Source: Halosolutus halophilus (lineage in GTDB: Archaea; Halobacteriota; Halobacteria; Halobacteriales; Natrialbaceae). Taken from it: a DNA stretch of 64,000 nt. The notes below the pieces were generated by a model. It saw nothing but the letters and a program-made list of their open reading frames with translations. It did not search any database and was not told where the DNA came from. Where the stretch lies: positions 124,001 through 188,000 of the forward strand of contig NZ_CP094974.1 in NCBI RefSeq assembly GCF_022869805.1. The letters are read 5' to 3'. Positions 45,246 to 53,326 of the stretch are shown piece after piece (position 1 is the stretch's first letter; every line of letters begins with the position of its first letter). Position numbers and translations under genes: made by a program.

Positions 45246-45497
45246 TCGTATCTTCCCCCGGAGACGTGGGCGACCGTGGCTGGAGACGAGAGGGGAACGC
45301 GGTGTCGATGGGACGAGTTGCGGTCGCCGGTCGCTCGCGGGTTCGTATCGGGTTCTCGCCTCGCCGATAAATATTAGTGTCGAATCGCGTTGGGACCCGC
45401 CCGGACGAGCAGCCGATACGACCGGTCCGGTCGATCGCCCGGTGTGAGCCGCCCGGACGTCCAGTCGAGACGAGTCGATCGGGATCGGGACCGCCGC

Positions 45498-45788
45498 TCA
45501 CTCGATCGTAAACGTCGGTTCGTCGACGCTCTCGCTCTTGCAGTCGGGACACCGCGAGGGACGGTTCAGCAGGTCGTCGAAGTCGTCGAAGCCACACTCC
45601 CGACAGGCCGGCGGGGCGACGAGGAACCGTTCGTCCGTTCCCTCGACCGATCGGGCGACGTGTTCGACGTGGCCGAGTACCGCCGCTGGCGTCAGGTCGA
45701 GTCGAGCGGCCAGTTCGCTCGGTGTCGCGGCCTCGGCACGGAGGGCGTCGGCGAGTCGCTGCCGGGTCGTTTCGTCGGCCTCTCGCAT
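45498..45788 (-). CDS. HTH and zinc-ribbon transcription regulator
   Basis: 96 residues. An N-terminal helix-turn-helix (ATPSELAARLDLTPAAVLGHVEHVARS, about 20-45) is followed by a zinc ribbon with C-x2-C pairs (CRECGF, CPDCKS). This fits the small HTH-plus-zinc-ribbon regulators of archaea (COG3357 type). TATAATA at about 45812 gives a leaderless start. The nearby nucleotidyltransferase gene runs divergently. Confidence 0.82.
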   Translation of the reverse strand: MREADETTRQRLADALRAEAATPSELAARLDLTPAAVLGHVEHVARSVEGTDERFLVAPPACRECGFDDFDDLLNRPSRCPDCKSESVDEPTFTIE

Positions 45789-45973
45789 ACGCGAGTGTTT
45801 CCCCGTGGGGTATTATAGTAGCCACTGGTCAGTGCACACCCGATCGTACGACGGCTATGCGATCGGGTGGGAACGGTTTCCGTGGCGACAGCTCTTCGGC
45901 GGTCACAGCCAGCCGGCGCGCGGAGGTCCGCGAAAGGGTAAGTGACTTACACCCTGCGGGTGAATCGAACCCC

Positions 45974-46948
45974 ATGAAGGCCGTCGTCCTTGCTGGTGGG
46001 TACGCGACCCGAATGTGGCCGATCACGAAACATCGCCCCAAGATGTTCCTTCCGATCGGCGACTCGACCGTCGTCGATCGCATCTTCGACGAACTCGAGA
46101 CCGACGACCGGATCGACGAGGTCTACGTGAGCACGAACGAACGGTTCGCTCCCGACTTCGAAGCCCACCTCGCCGACAGCGAGTTCGAGAAACCGCAGCT
46201 CTCGGTCGAGGAGACGAGCGAGGAAGACGACAAGTTCGGCGTCGTCGGCGCGCTCGCCCAGTTGATCGATCGCGAAAACGTCGACGACGACCTCCTCGTG
46301 ATCGCCGGTGACAACCTCATCAGCTTCGACGTCGCGGACTTCCTGGACTACTTCGAGTCGAACGATGCGCCCACGATCGCCGCCTACGACGTCGGCTCCC
46401 GCGAGAAGGCCAAATCGTACGGCCTCGTCGAACTCGAGGACGACCGCGTCGTCGACTTCCAGGAGAAACCCGAGAACCCGAACAGTACGCTCGTCTCGAT
46501 CGCCTGTTACGCGTTCCCCGCCGAGTCGCTATCCCTGCTGCCGACCTACCTCGAGGAGGGGAACAACCCCGACGAACCCGGCTGGTTCGTTCAGTGGCTC
46601 CAGAACCGGGAACCGACCTACGCCTACACGTTCGAGGGTGCGTGGTTCGACATCGGCACGCCCGAGAGCTACCTCGACGCCGTCGCGTGGCACCTGGACG
46701 GCGAGTCGCTCGTCGACGATTCCGCGACCCTCGAGGAGGCCACGATCGGCGACAACGTCCACGTGATGGACGACGTTACCCTGGAGAACACGAGCCTCGA
46801 CCACGCGGTGATCTTCTCCGGGGCGACGGTCCGCAACGCAGACATCCGCGGTTCGATCATCGACGAGGGGACCCACCTCGAGGACCTCGACCTCGCGGGG
46901 GCGCTGATCGGCGCTCACACGACGATCACGAACGGTTCGCCCCAGTGA
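45974..46948 (+). CDS. Sugar-phosphate nucleotidyltransferase
   Basis: 324 residues. The N-terminal nucleotidyltransferase domain has the signature GGYATRMWPITKHRPK, then FLPIGD, and the substrate-binding ENLIS-like GDNLIS. The C-terminal 80 residues are left-handed beta-helix repeats (IGDNVHVMDDV, IRGSIIDEGTHL). It should make a nucleotide sugar (UDP-, dTDP- or GDP-linked) for glycosylation. No glycosyltransferase is nearby. The start at 45974 is the family start (MKAVVLAGG). Confidence 0.9.
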   Translation: MKAVVLAGGYATRMWPITKHRPKMFLPIGDSTVVDRIFDELETDDRIDEVYVSTNERFAPDFEAHLADSEFEKPQLSVEETSEEDDKFGVVGALAQLIDRENVDDDLLVIAGDNLISFDVADFLDYFESNDAPTIAAYDVGSREKAKSYGLVELEDDRVVDFQEKPENPNSTLVSIACYAFPAESLSLLPTYLEEGNNPDEPGWFVQWLQNREPTYAYTFEGAWFDIGTPESYLDAVAWHLDGESLVDDSATLEEATIGDNVHVMDDVTLENTSLDHAVIFSGATVRNADIRGSIIDEGTHLEDLDLAGALIGAHTTITNGSPQ

Positions 46949-47033
46949 GGCGGCCGCGGTCGACGCTGTTCTGCGCTGTTCCCATTCGATCGTCGCGTCC
47001 GTTTCCGGTCCAGTCAGTACAGCTTTATATCTT

Positions 47034-47040
47034 CCGTGTG
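47034..47040 (+). promoter_or_regulatory. Leaderless promoter of the HhH repair-like gene
   Basis: TTTATAT lies about 24 bp before the ATG at 47060, so the mRNA should start at the initiation codon. Confidence 0.55.
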
Positions 47041-47059
47041 ATGGCTGCAACAGTCGGCT

Positions 47060-47776
47060 ATGACGTCCCCTCAGGCGTTCCTCGACCGGTACGCGGACGG
47101 GATACCCATCCAGTCGCTCGCCGACGCGTACCGATCGCTCGATCGCTGGACCGACGACGACCCGCTGTTACTGGTCGCGGAAGCCGCTGCCTCGACTACC
47201 GGCCAGAGCTTCGGCGGCGGCATTCTGCCGAGCGTCGAACGGTTTCGCGACGCGTTCGTCGCCACGGATCGCGTGACGGACTTCGCCACGCTCGCCGGAC
47301 TCGACCTCGAGGACGACGACCTCGTCGCGGCCTTCGGTGCCCAGCGCAAGCGCCACGTCCTCCTCGAGACCGCAGCGGTCCTCGCCGGTCGCCCCGAAGA
47401 CGACGACCTCGCGGCGTTGCAGGCCTGGGCAGCGACCGCGGACCACTACCGCTACGAGACCGACCCGATCGGATCGATCTCCGGCGTCGGGCCCGCGAGT
47501 TTCCAGTACCTCAGGCAGGTCGCCGGCGTCGAGACGGTCAGGCCGGATCCGAAAGTCAGGGAGTTCGTCGAGACCGTCGCGTCCGAACTCGGGTCGTCGC
47601 CGCTTTCGACGACGACGGCACTGCGGACGATCGCCTCCTGCGAGTGGCTCGCGTTTCAGACGAGCTACAGCCCGCTCGAGATCGATCGAATCGCGTGGTG
47701 GACGCTCACCGATCCGGACGACCGCGAGACGGTTCTCGAGGCCAGCGGGGTCGAACTCGCGGTCTCGGAGCCCTAG
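47060..47776 (+). CDS. HhH-GPD-like DNA repair family protein
   Basis: 238 residues, mainly helical. A helix-hairpin-helix motif (SISGVGPASFQYLRQVAGV, about 138-156) followed by VRPDPKVREFV recalls endonuclease III/HhH-GPD glycosylases. There the Asp after the hairpin is catalytic; here the D in RPDPKV is a candidate. No FeS cluster cysteines are present. A glycosylase role is inference. Its TAG stop shares a CTAG palindrome with the convergent DUF892-like gene. Confidence 0.75.
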   Translation: MTSPQAFLDRYADGIPIQSLADAYRSLDRWTDDDPLLLVAEAAASTTGQSFGGGILPSVERFRDAFVATDRVTDFATLAGLDLEDDDLVAAFGAQRKRHVLLETAAVLAGRPEDDDLAALQAWAATADHYRYETDPIGSISGVGPASFQYLRQVAGVETVRPDPKVREFVETVASELGSSPLSTTTALRTIASCEWLAFQTSYSPLEIDRIAWWTLTDPDDRETVLEASGVELAVSEP

Positions 47777-48309
47777 ATCGTTGTCAGCTCTCGTGCCCGA
47801 TCGAGCCCGGTTTCCATCTCCGTTTTCGTCGTTTCTAGTTCTTCGACGACTTCGTTCGGCAGTTCCGTCCGATCGGCGAGTTCGAGCAACGTCTCGACTT
47901 TCGTGATCTCGAGGCGCTCGATCGCCCGGGCCAGTTCCGCATCGACGGTGTCGCCCAGGATCGGATCCTGCAGGTCCGCGACGAACTCGTCGCGGTCCTC
48001 GCGAAACCCCTCGAGCGCCCCGTTCTCGATCGGGCCGGGATCGACCTCGGCCTCGATCGCGTCGAACGGAGCCTCGAGCCGCCCGATCTGGTCGGTGGTC
48101 GTCTCGCCGTGGGCCGCGAAGAACTCCTCGAGGTCCTCGTCGGTCGCGGACTCGGCCAACCCGGACTGGAGATCCTCGCGTTCGCGTCCGTCGTGGTAGA
48201 GTTCCCGAAGCTCCCGGACGAACAGGTCGCGATCGCTTTCGATCAGCTCGTGGATGCCGTCACCGACGACCCGCAAAGAGGTTCGGCCGTCTCGCGGCTG
48301 CCTGCTCAC
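47773..48309 (-). CDS. DUF892 / YciE-like ferritin-like protein
   Basis: 178 residues from the GTG at 48307-48309. Helical, with segments DRDLFVRELRELYHDGRERED, EEFFAAHGETTTDQIGRLEAPFDAIE and AIERLEITKVETLLELA, matching the ferritin-like DUF892 helix pattern. Possible iron ligands are partly conserved. Its role is unknown; DUF892 proteins are linked to stress. A TATATTTAG TATA element (48336-48345) supports this start over an in-frame ATG further upstream. Shares a CTAG stop palindrome with the HhH gene. Confidence 0.72.
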   Translation of the reverse strand: MSRQPRDGRTSLRVVGDGIHELIESDRDLFVRELRELYHDGREREDLQSGLAESATDEDLEEFFAAHGETTTDQIGRLEAPFDAIEAEVDPGPIENGALEGFREDRDEFVADLQDPILGDTVDAELARAIERLEITKVETLLELADRTELPNEVVEELETTKTEMETGLDRARELTTI

Positions 48310-48335
48310 CAAACGCTGAGAGGTACTGGATCGAC

Positions 48336-48345
48336 TAAATATACA
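48336..48345 (-). promoter_or_regulatory. Promoter of the DUF892-like gene
   Basis: The minus strand reads GTATATTTAGTC, about 30 bp before the GTG at 48309, giving a leader of only a few bases. Confidence 0.5.
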
Positions 48346-48349
48346 CAGT

Positions 48350-48586
48350 CTAAAGAGAATAACACTTATTGTCACCGTGCGCTTCTCGTACGAATCTGAG
48401 TGAGCAGAACCCAAGAACGCAGAATGGGCGTGGGAAATGGCGTCGGAGCTCGCTCGCCAGCATGGAATTGAGCCGACGGAAGCCGTGCATCAACTCGCTC
48501 ACGTCTAATTCGGCCGCTCGCGCCTTCCAGCGGTCGTATCGGTCCGGTGTGGGGGAGGCTTTCACGGTCTTACGGCTATCCGTCAT
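48350..48586 (-). pseudogene. Truncated small protein, possible element remnant
   Basis: The first 31 residues, MTDSRKTVKASPTPDRYDRW then KARAAELDVSE, resemble small haloarchaeal proteins often placed beside integrases. The sequence then breaks into unrelated residues before a stop. The region lies between the DUF892-like gene and an AT-richer lipoprotein gene. No integrase remains. This may be a fragment left from an integrated element, or a chance ORF. Confidence 0.35.
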
Positions 48587-48681
48587 CGACACTACCTCTG
48601 TCGAGGAACCACATGTGTAGCGGGCTGAGCTTCTCGGACATGATGTGCCTGCCTTCACGGAGAAATCACCGCCCGCGTTCC

Positions 48682-49071
48682 TTACGCGCGAGCACCAATA
48701 CAGAATGAATCATCCATGATCCATCCTTCTAGCTTATATAATTCTTGATCATGCTCCAGATAGCAGCTCCGACGGTTGAGTGAGGACAGAGCATCCTTTT
48801 CGGAAGAATCGAGATAACGATGACACCTGTTATACTCTTCTTTTTCGATAGCCGTACGGACGATCGTTTGCTCTTCAGGAGGCAGTTCAACAAACACGAC
48901 CGGGTCGATTGAGGACCGCTCCTCCGACGAAAGGTCGACTGGTTTTGCCCTGATAACAACCGAGTGCATATCATCACACATCCCAGGTAAGTACGTGCAT
49001 CCAGCCAGTGGGACTGCAATAGCGGAGATACTTCCCAGAAGCACCTTCCTCCGGAACTCGATCGAGTCCAT
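48682..49071 (-). CDS. Tat lipoprotein of atypical composition
   Basis: 129 residues. The N terminus has a twin-arginine RRKVLLGS and lipobox LAGC (about 22-25), so it should be exported and lipid-anchored. The mature part is small, acidic, and has four or five cysteines. The DNA here is clearly lower in GC and uses AT-ending codons more than its neighbours, which suggests acquisition from outside. Function unknown. Confidence 0.65.
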   Translation of the reverse strand: MDSIEFRRKVLLGSISAIAVPLAGCTYLPGMCDDMHSVVIRAKPVDLSSEERSSIDPVVFVELPPEEQTIVRTAIEKEEYNRCHRYLDSSEKDALSSLNRRSCYLEHDQELYKLEGWIMDDSFCIGARA

Positions 49072-49158
49072 GCACTTATTTTCGAATGTCCGATCAATAT
49101 ATTTTGTGCCGAGATCGATTTTCCCGGACTCCTACCGCAAGCGACGGCGGTGCGGTGT

Positions 49159-49634
49159 ATGGAGATGATCAGCGCGCGCTCGGATCACCGCGTTACCGCG
49201 CTGGCCGCCCTGGCCAGGCGGCCACAGAGTCGGGCCGACCTCCGGGCGATGACCGGCGTGTCGCAGTCTACGATCGGGCGCACGCTCCGCGCGTTCGAAG
49301 ACCGGTGCTGGATCACCAGAGAGGGGCGACACTACGAGGCGACGCAACTGGGTGCCTTCGTCGCAGCGGGGATGCAGGAGCTACTCGACCGACTCGAGAC
49401 CGAGCAGACGCTTCGGGACATCTGGCAGTTGCTCCCGGACGAGGCGGACGGATTCACCATCGAGATGGTCTCCGACGCGGGGCTGATCGCGACTGGATCA
49501 GGAAAGACGACACGACCGGCCTCTGGCCCTCGGGAGCGTAGCAACCGATCGAGCGAGCGACCGGCGAACCGCTGACCGCGGACTGCTTCATCGAGTACGC
49601 CCGCGAGAAGTTCGAACGGCTGTACGATCTCTGA
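49159..49634 (+). pseudogene. HTH transcription regulator, broken
   Basis: The first ~100 residues are a clear haloarchaeal winged-helix regulator (SARSDHRVTALAALARRPQS, then TGVSQSTIGRTLRAFEDR). The effector domain begins (FTIEMVSDA) and then stops making sense. In another frame a segment DWIRKDDTTGLWP, a TAG stop, and ADCFIEYAREKFERLYDL follow to 49634. So the gene carries at least a frameshift and a deletion of most of its FilR1-type effector domain. The last segment's origin is not certain. Confidence 0.75.
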
Positions 49635-49666
49635 TAGCGATCCGGCGGTCGAATCGTCACTCCAGT

Positions 49667-49768
49667 CGCATCCGTGATCCGAATCGGTCCCCGGGGTCCC
49701 TCCCACTCGGGTTCGTACTCGAGGTCGATCCGTCGATCCACGTGCGCCCCGTCGACCACCAGCGTCTC
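49667..49768 (-). pseudogene. Diverged duplicate of the dph6 3' end
   Basis: The minus strand encodes VDGAHVDRRIDLEYEPEWEG and ends near RITDA, almost the C terminus of the adjacent Dph6. The 102 bp align without gaps to 49916-50017, offset 249 bp, with roughly 14 differences, some changing residues (P/A, M/V, T/P twice). Only this tail is present. Confidence 0.85.
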
Positions 49769-49903
49769 AGAACCACCTTTTTCCGCCTCGGGTGCACTCG
49801 CTTCGTTCGTTCACCGTTCCGAAAAATCCGGACCAAAAAGCCGCTCGATCGCGCTACCGCGGCGCTTTGCGCGGCGTACTCGCTCACTCGCGGTTCCGAC
49901 TCG

Positions 49904-50629
49904 TCATACCAACTCCGCGTCGGTGATCCGGATCGTCCCTCGGGTCCCCTCCCACTCGGGTTCGTACTCGAGGTCGATCCGCCGATCCATGTGCGGCCCG
50001 TCGACCACCAGCGTCTCGAACTCGCCGCCCTCTCCGAGGATGTGAACGCCGTACTCCTCGTTGAGCCGTTCGAGGTCGGCCAGCGCTTCCCGATCGAGCG
50101 GGCGGCCGAGCCACGACTCGTCCAGCCCGTGGGCTGCGACCCGGACGATCCGGATCTCGAAGCCGGCGTCGAGCATCGCGTCGGCGAGTTCGCGGGGGTC
50201 CTCCCGCCAGAGGGGCGCGAAGAGGTCACAGCCGAGCCGATCGCACATGCGTTCGATCCGACTCGTCTGGTACTCGCTCTCGACGGCACCCGCGGTGACG
50301 CCGGCGATGCCGCCCGCGAGTTCGTCGTTCAGGTCCGCGAGCGCGGCTTCCAGCGGCTCGAGTTCGTCGTCGCCCTGCGCGCTCGCGTCCATCGTCGACT
50401 CCGCGTCGAAATCGTCCGGTTCGACGTCGACCAGCGGGATCCCGATGCTCTCGGCCGCCAGCCCGGCCAGATCGGTCGCCGGAACGTGGTACATGTACGA
50501 GTCGCCGGTCGGGTGGACGGTGACGAGCCGTCGGACGTCGAGTCCCCGTTCGAGCGCCCGGTATAGCGCCCAGGCGGAGTCCTTGCCGCCCGAGAAGAGA
50601 CTGACCCACGCGCCATCTGTCTCGCTCAT
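49904..50629 (-). CDS. dph6: Diphthine-ammonia ligase
   Basis: 241 residues. The PP-loop ATP motif SGGKDSAWALYRALE is at about 12-26, and the C-terminal signature LGEGGEFETLVVDGP marks Dph6. It amidates diphthine on elongation factor 2, the last step of diphthamide synthesis. The CTTTACC element near 50655 gives a leaderless ATG at 50627-50629. Its 3' end is partly duplicated downstream. Confidence 0.93.
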   Translation of the reverse strand: MSETDGAWVSLFSGGKDSAWALYRALERGLDVRRLVTVHPTGDSYMYHVPATDLAGLAAESIGIPLVDVEPDDFDAESTMDASAQGDDELEPLEAALADLNDELAGGIAGVTAGAVESEYQTSRIERMCDRLGCDLFAPLWREDPRELADAMLDAGFEIRIVRVAAHGLDESWLGRPLDREALADLERLNEEYGVHILGEGGEFETLVVDGPHMDRRIDLEYEPEWEGTRGTIRITDAELV

Positions 50630-50684
50630 GGTGGTGACTGGTGGGTCAGCGGTAAAGGATTGCCGAGTCGGGCCGGCGGGCTGG

Positions 50685-52061
50685 CTATCCGGAGGAGTCC
50701 CGCTCCGCCTCCGCTCCCGTCGACTCCGTCTCTCCCCCCGGTTCGCGACGGGTGTTCGGGTCGCCATCGCTACCGGGTTCCGCGGCCGGCTGATCGGCGT
50801 CGGCGCGGTCGTCGTCGCGCGGTCGACGCGAGTCGCGAGCATCGCCGTCGCGACTCGCGTCTTTCGGCAGCGATCGCGTCGGGACGGCGGCCGCCGGACC
50901 GCCGTCGGTGAGTCCGGATTCGGCCTCACCACCGTCTGTCACCTCGCCGCTTTCGACGGGCCGGCTGAAGTGTGACGCGACCTGTGCGCCGACGAGACTC
51001 ACCACGATTGCGGTGATGACGAACAGCGCCAGTCGCTGGCCGGCGGTCACCGCGAAGCTCTCGATCGAGAGCACGGTGAACTCGCTCGCCGGGACGACGA
51101 GCGGATCGATCTCGCCCTGTCGTTCGAGGAAGTACGCGGAGAAGCCCCGGATCACCAGTCCGACGGCGACGACGATGAACGGCAGATTGAGGTACGAACT
51201 CCGGATCGGCTCGTCGTCGATGATCTCGTCGAGCAGTCGTCCAGCGCTCGCGGTGAGTGCGGCCATCGCGAGCCACGGGACGCTGTCGAAGGCGAACCGC
51301 ATCGCGGGGATCACGACTCCCGGTTGGTCCTCGAGGTTCGAGACGCCGATCCCGCCCGCGAACAGCGTTAGCCCGGCGGCGACGACGTACGTGACGACCG
51401 ACACCTGACCGGAGTACAGGGATTCGCGGACTTGATGTGCGAGCCCGGTCAGGATCTCGTCGACGTTGAATCCCTTGTACAGCAAGAAGAGCCCGATAAC
51501 GGTCGTGATCGCGGCTGCACCCTTCGCGGGACTGAGGACTGTCGCGAGTATCGGGAAAACCAGCAGCGTCAGTCCGATCGGAACGAGCACCGTCTGGCGG
51601 AGTTCCTCGTCGGCGAGGAACTGCTTGAGCAGGTAGTAGGTCGACTCGATGTCCCGCGCCTGCCTGACGACGACCCGATCGACCGAATCGACCTGCACCC
51701 GACTCTCGACGATCGGCACCAGCCGTTCGTCCTCCGCGCTGTCGATGACGACGATGGCGGAGTCGGGGTCGTGGTCCTCGATGAGGTCGTCGAGCTGGTG
51801 TGCGACGGCCCGATCGGCCGACACCATCGACTCGCGGTCCCCCGAGACGACGGCGACGACGACGGTCTCGTCCTCGTCGCGGAGGCTCTGTGCGACGCGA
51901 AGCGTCTCGAGCAGGGTGTTGACGCCCGAATCTTCCGGATCCGCGAGGCCGACGTCGGTCACGAGCGCGCGAACTGCCTCCCAGCCGACGACGGGCGACC
52001 GGAGACCGGTCTTGCGCCCAACGTCGTCGGTCCGATCGAGGCAGACGACCAGCGTTGTCAC
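50685..52061 (-). CDS. DUF373 family membrane protein
   Basis: 458 residues. A cytoplasmic N-terminal domain (about 1-155, TTLVVCLDRTDDVGRKTG at the start) is followed by six or seven membrane segments (about 165-370) and an 80-residue disordered tail rich in Asp, Arg, Ser and Gly. This fits DUF373 proteins of archaea, of unknown function. The GTG at 52059-52061 is chosen because a TTTTATCG TATA element lies about 26 bp before it. Confidence 0.83.
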   Translation of the reverse strand: MTTLVVCLDRTDDVGRKTGLRSPVVGWEAVRALVTDVGLADPEDSGVNTLLETLRVAQSLRDEDETVVVAVVSGDRESMVSADRAVAHQLDDLIEDHDPDSAIVVIDSAEDERLVPIVESRVQVDSVDRVVVRQARDIESTYYLLKQFLADEELRQTVLVPIGLTLLVFPILATVLSPAKGAAAITTVIGLFLLYKGFNVDEILTGLAHQVRESLYSGQVSVVTYVVAAGLTLFAGGIGVSNLEDQPGVVIPAMRFAFDSVPWLAMAALTASAGRLLDEIIDDEPIRSSYLNLPFIVVAVGLVIRGFSAYFLERQGEIDPLVVPASEFTVLSIESFAVTAGQRLALFVITAIVVSLVGAQVASHFSRPVESGEVTDGGEAESGLTDGGPAAAVPTRSLPKDASRDGDARDSRRPRDDDRADADQPAAEPGSDGDPNTRREPGGETESTGAEAERDSSG

Positions 52062-52083
52062 GGTAGCCGTTCCATTCTGTGCG

Positions 52084-52092
52084 ACGATAAAA
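52084..52092 (-). promoter_or_regulatory. Leaderless promoter of the DUF373 gene
   Basis: The minus strand reads GGTTTTATCG, centred about 27 bp before the GTG at 52061. It therefore supports a GTG leaderless start rather than the longer frame that begins at 52112. Confidence 0.5.
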
Positions 52093-52229
52093 CCACTTAC
52101 TTGTTCACCCACCGGTCGACCCCGGTCGGCGGTACTCCCACCGGCCGGTGCCGACGCTGTGCGCCGAGGACGGGGTCGACCCGTGCGTTCGGACCGAGGG
52201 ATCGGTCCGGTTCGCGGCCAGCGGCTGGT

Positions 52230-53246
52230 TCAGGTGCGGAGTCGGAACCCGCGATCGCGTTCCTCCCCCAGCACGGCACCGGCGATCCCCGCACCGAGTG
52301 CGTACGCGACCCCGCGGGCACCGGCCCCGATGCGGGACATCAACGGCCGTTCGGGTTCGAACTCTTCGACGGTCACCTCGTCGGTGTCGAACCGATCGGC
52401 CAGTTCGGTTTCGATCGCTCGACGGGTGCCGAGGCGGTCGACCAGCCCCATCTCGGCGGCGGTCTCGCCGAGGTAGATCCGGGCCTCCGTTTCGCGGATG
52501 TCTTCGGGCTCGAGTTCGCGGCCGTCGCTGACCCGCTCGACGAACGTGTCGTAGTAGTCGTCGATCAGCCCCTGCAGGTACTCGCGTTCGTCGTCGTCCA
52601 TCTCCTTGAGCGCGGTTCCGGCGTCCTTGTACTCGCCCGCGGCGAACCGCTCGTAGGAGAGTCCCACCTTGTCGGCGAGATCGCTGGCGTTGACCCGCGA
52701 TCCGATGACGCCGATCGAGCCCACGATGCTCGCGTCGCGGGCCCAGAGTTCGTCACAGCCGCTGGCGATCCAATACCCGCCGCTGGCACAGACGTCGGTC
52801 GTGTAGGCGATCGTCGGGCCGTCGAACCGTTCGGCAGCGAGTTTGATGTCGTCGCTGGGAACGACCTCGCCGCCCGGCGTGTTCAGTTTCAGCAGCAGCG
52901 CCCGTGCGTTGTCGTCCTCGTCGGCCCGATCGATCTGCTCGACGATGTCGTCGGCCGGCGTCGCTCGCGGACTGGAGGGGAGGGGTCCACTGCCGCCGTC
53001 GCGGGTGATCGGCCCTTCGACGGCGACCTCGGCGACGTCGTATCCCGGGAACAGCGAGTCGGCGGTCGAACTCGCGACCCGGAGGCCGATTCCGACGACG
53101 ACGAGCGCGGCGAGGACGCCGAAGAGATCCGCGAGCGACGTCGGATAGGCCACGAAGAGGGCGAACCCGATACCGGCGAACGCGACGGCCCCGACGAACA
53201 CGATCACCAGTCTGCCGATTCCCTCGCTACTGACCACGGGTGACAC
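52230..53246 (-). CDS. sppA: Signal peptide peptidase SppA (S49 family)
   Basis: 338 residues. Two N-terminal hydrophobic segments (about 10-55) precede the S49 protease domain. It has KLNTPGG, the nucleophile Ser in CASGGYWIASGC (about 151), and a Lys in NASDLADKVGLS that can be the general base. It should cut leftover signal peptides in the membrane. The GTG at 53244-53246 or another GTG 9 bp later is the start; neither has a strong signal. Confidence 0.88.
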   Translation of the reverse strand: MSPVVSSEGIGRLVIVFVGAVAFAGIGFALFVAYPTSLADLFGVLAALVVVGIGLRVASSTADSLFPGYDVAEVAVEGPITRDGGSGPLPSSPRATPADDIVEQIDRADEDDNARALLLKLNTPGGEVVPSDDIKLAAERFDGPTIAYTTDVCASGGYWIASGCDELWARDASIVGSIGVIGSRVNASDLADKVGLSYERFAAGEYKDAGTALKEMDDDEREYLQGLIDDYYDTFVERVSDGRELEPEDIRETEARIYLGETAAEMGLVDRLGTRRAIETELADRFDTDEVTVEEFEPERPLMSRIGAGARGVAYALGAGIAGAVLGEERDRGFRLRT

Positions 53247-53326
53247 CTCGAGTCATACCGGAGGCTGAGGGAGCGTCCCCGTTAAGTGTTGACGTTTTGA
53301 GGGCGGCGCGGCGATCGATCGACGAG

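Noticed and set aside
45955-45976. tRNA T-arm-like sequence GGGGTTCGATTCACCC on the minus strand, possible attachment site
   Set aside because: The flanking stem does not pair properly and no acceptor, D or anticodon arms are present; the start of a nucleotidyltransferase gene overlaps it.
47773-48414. Longer DUF892-like frame beginning at 48414
   Set aside because: The added 35 residues are not family-like and lie upstream of the TATA element; the GTG at 48309 fits better.
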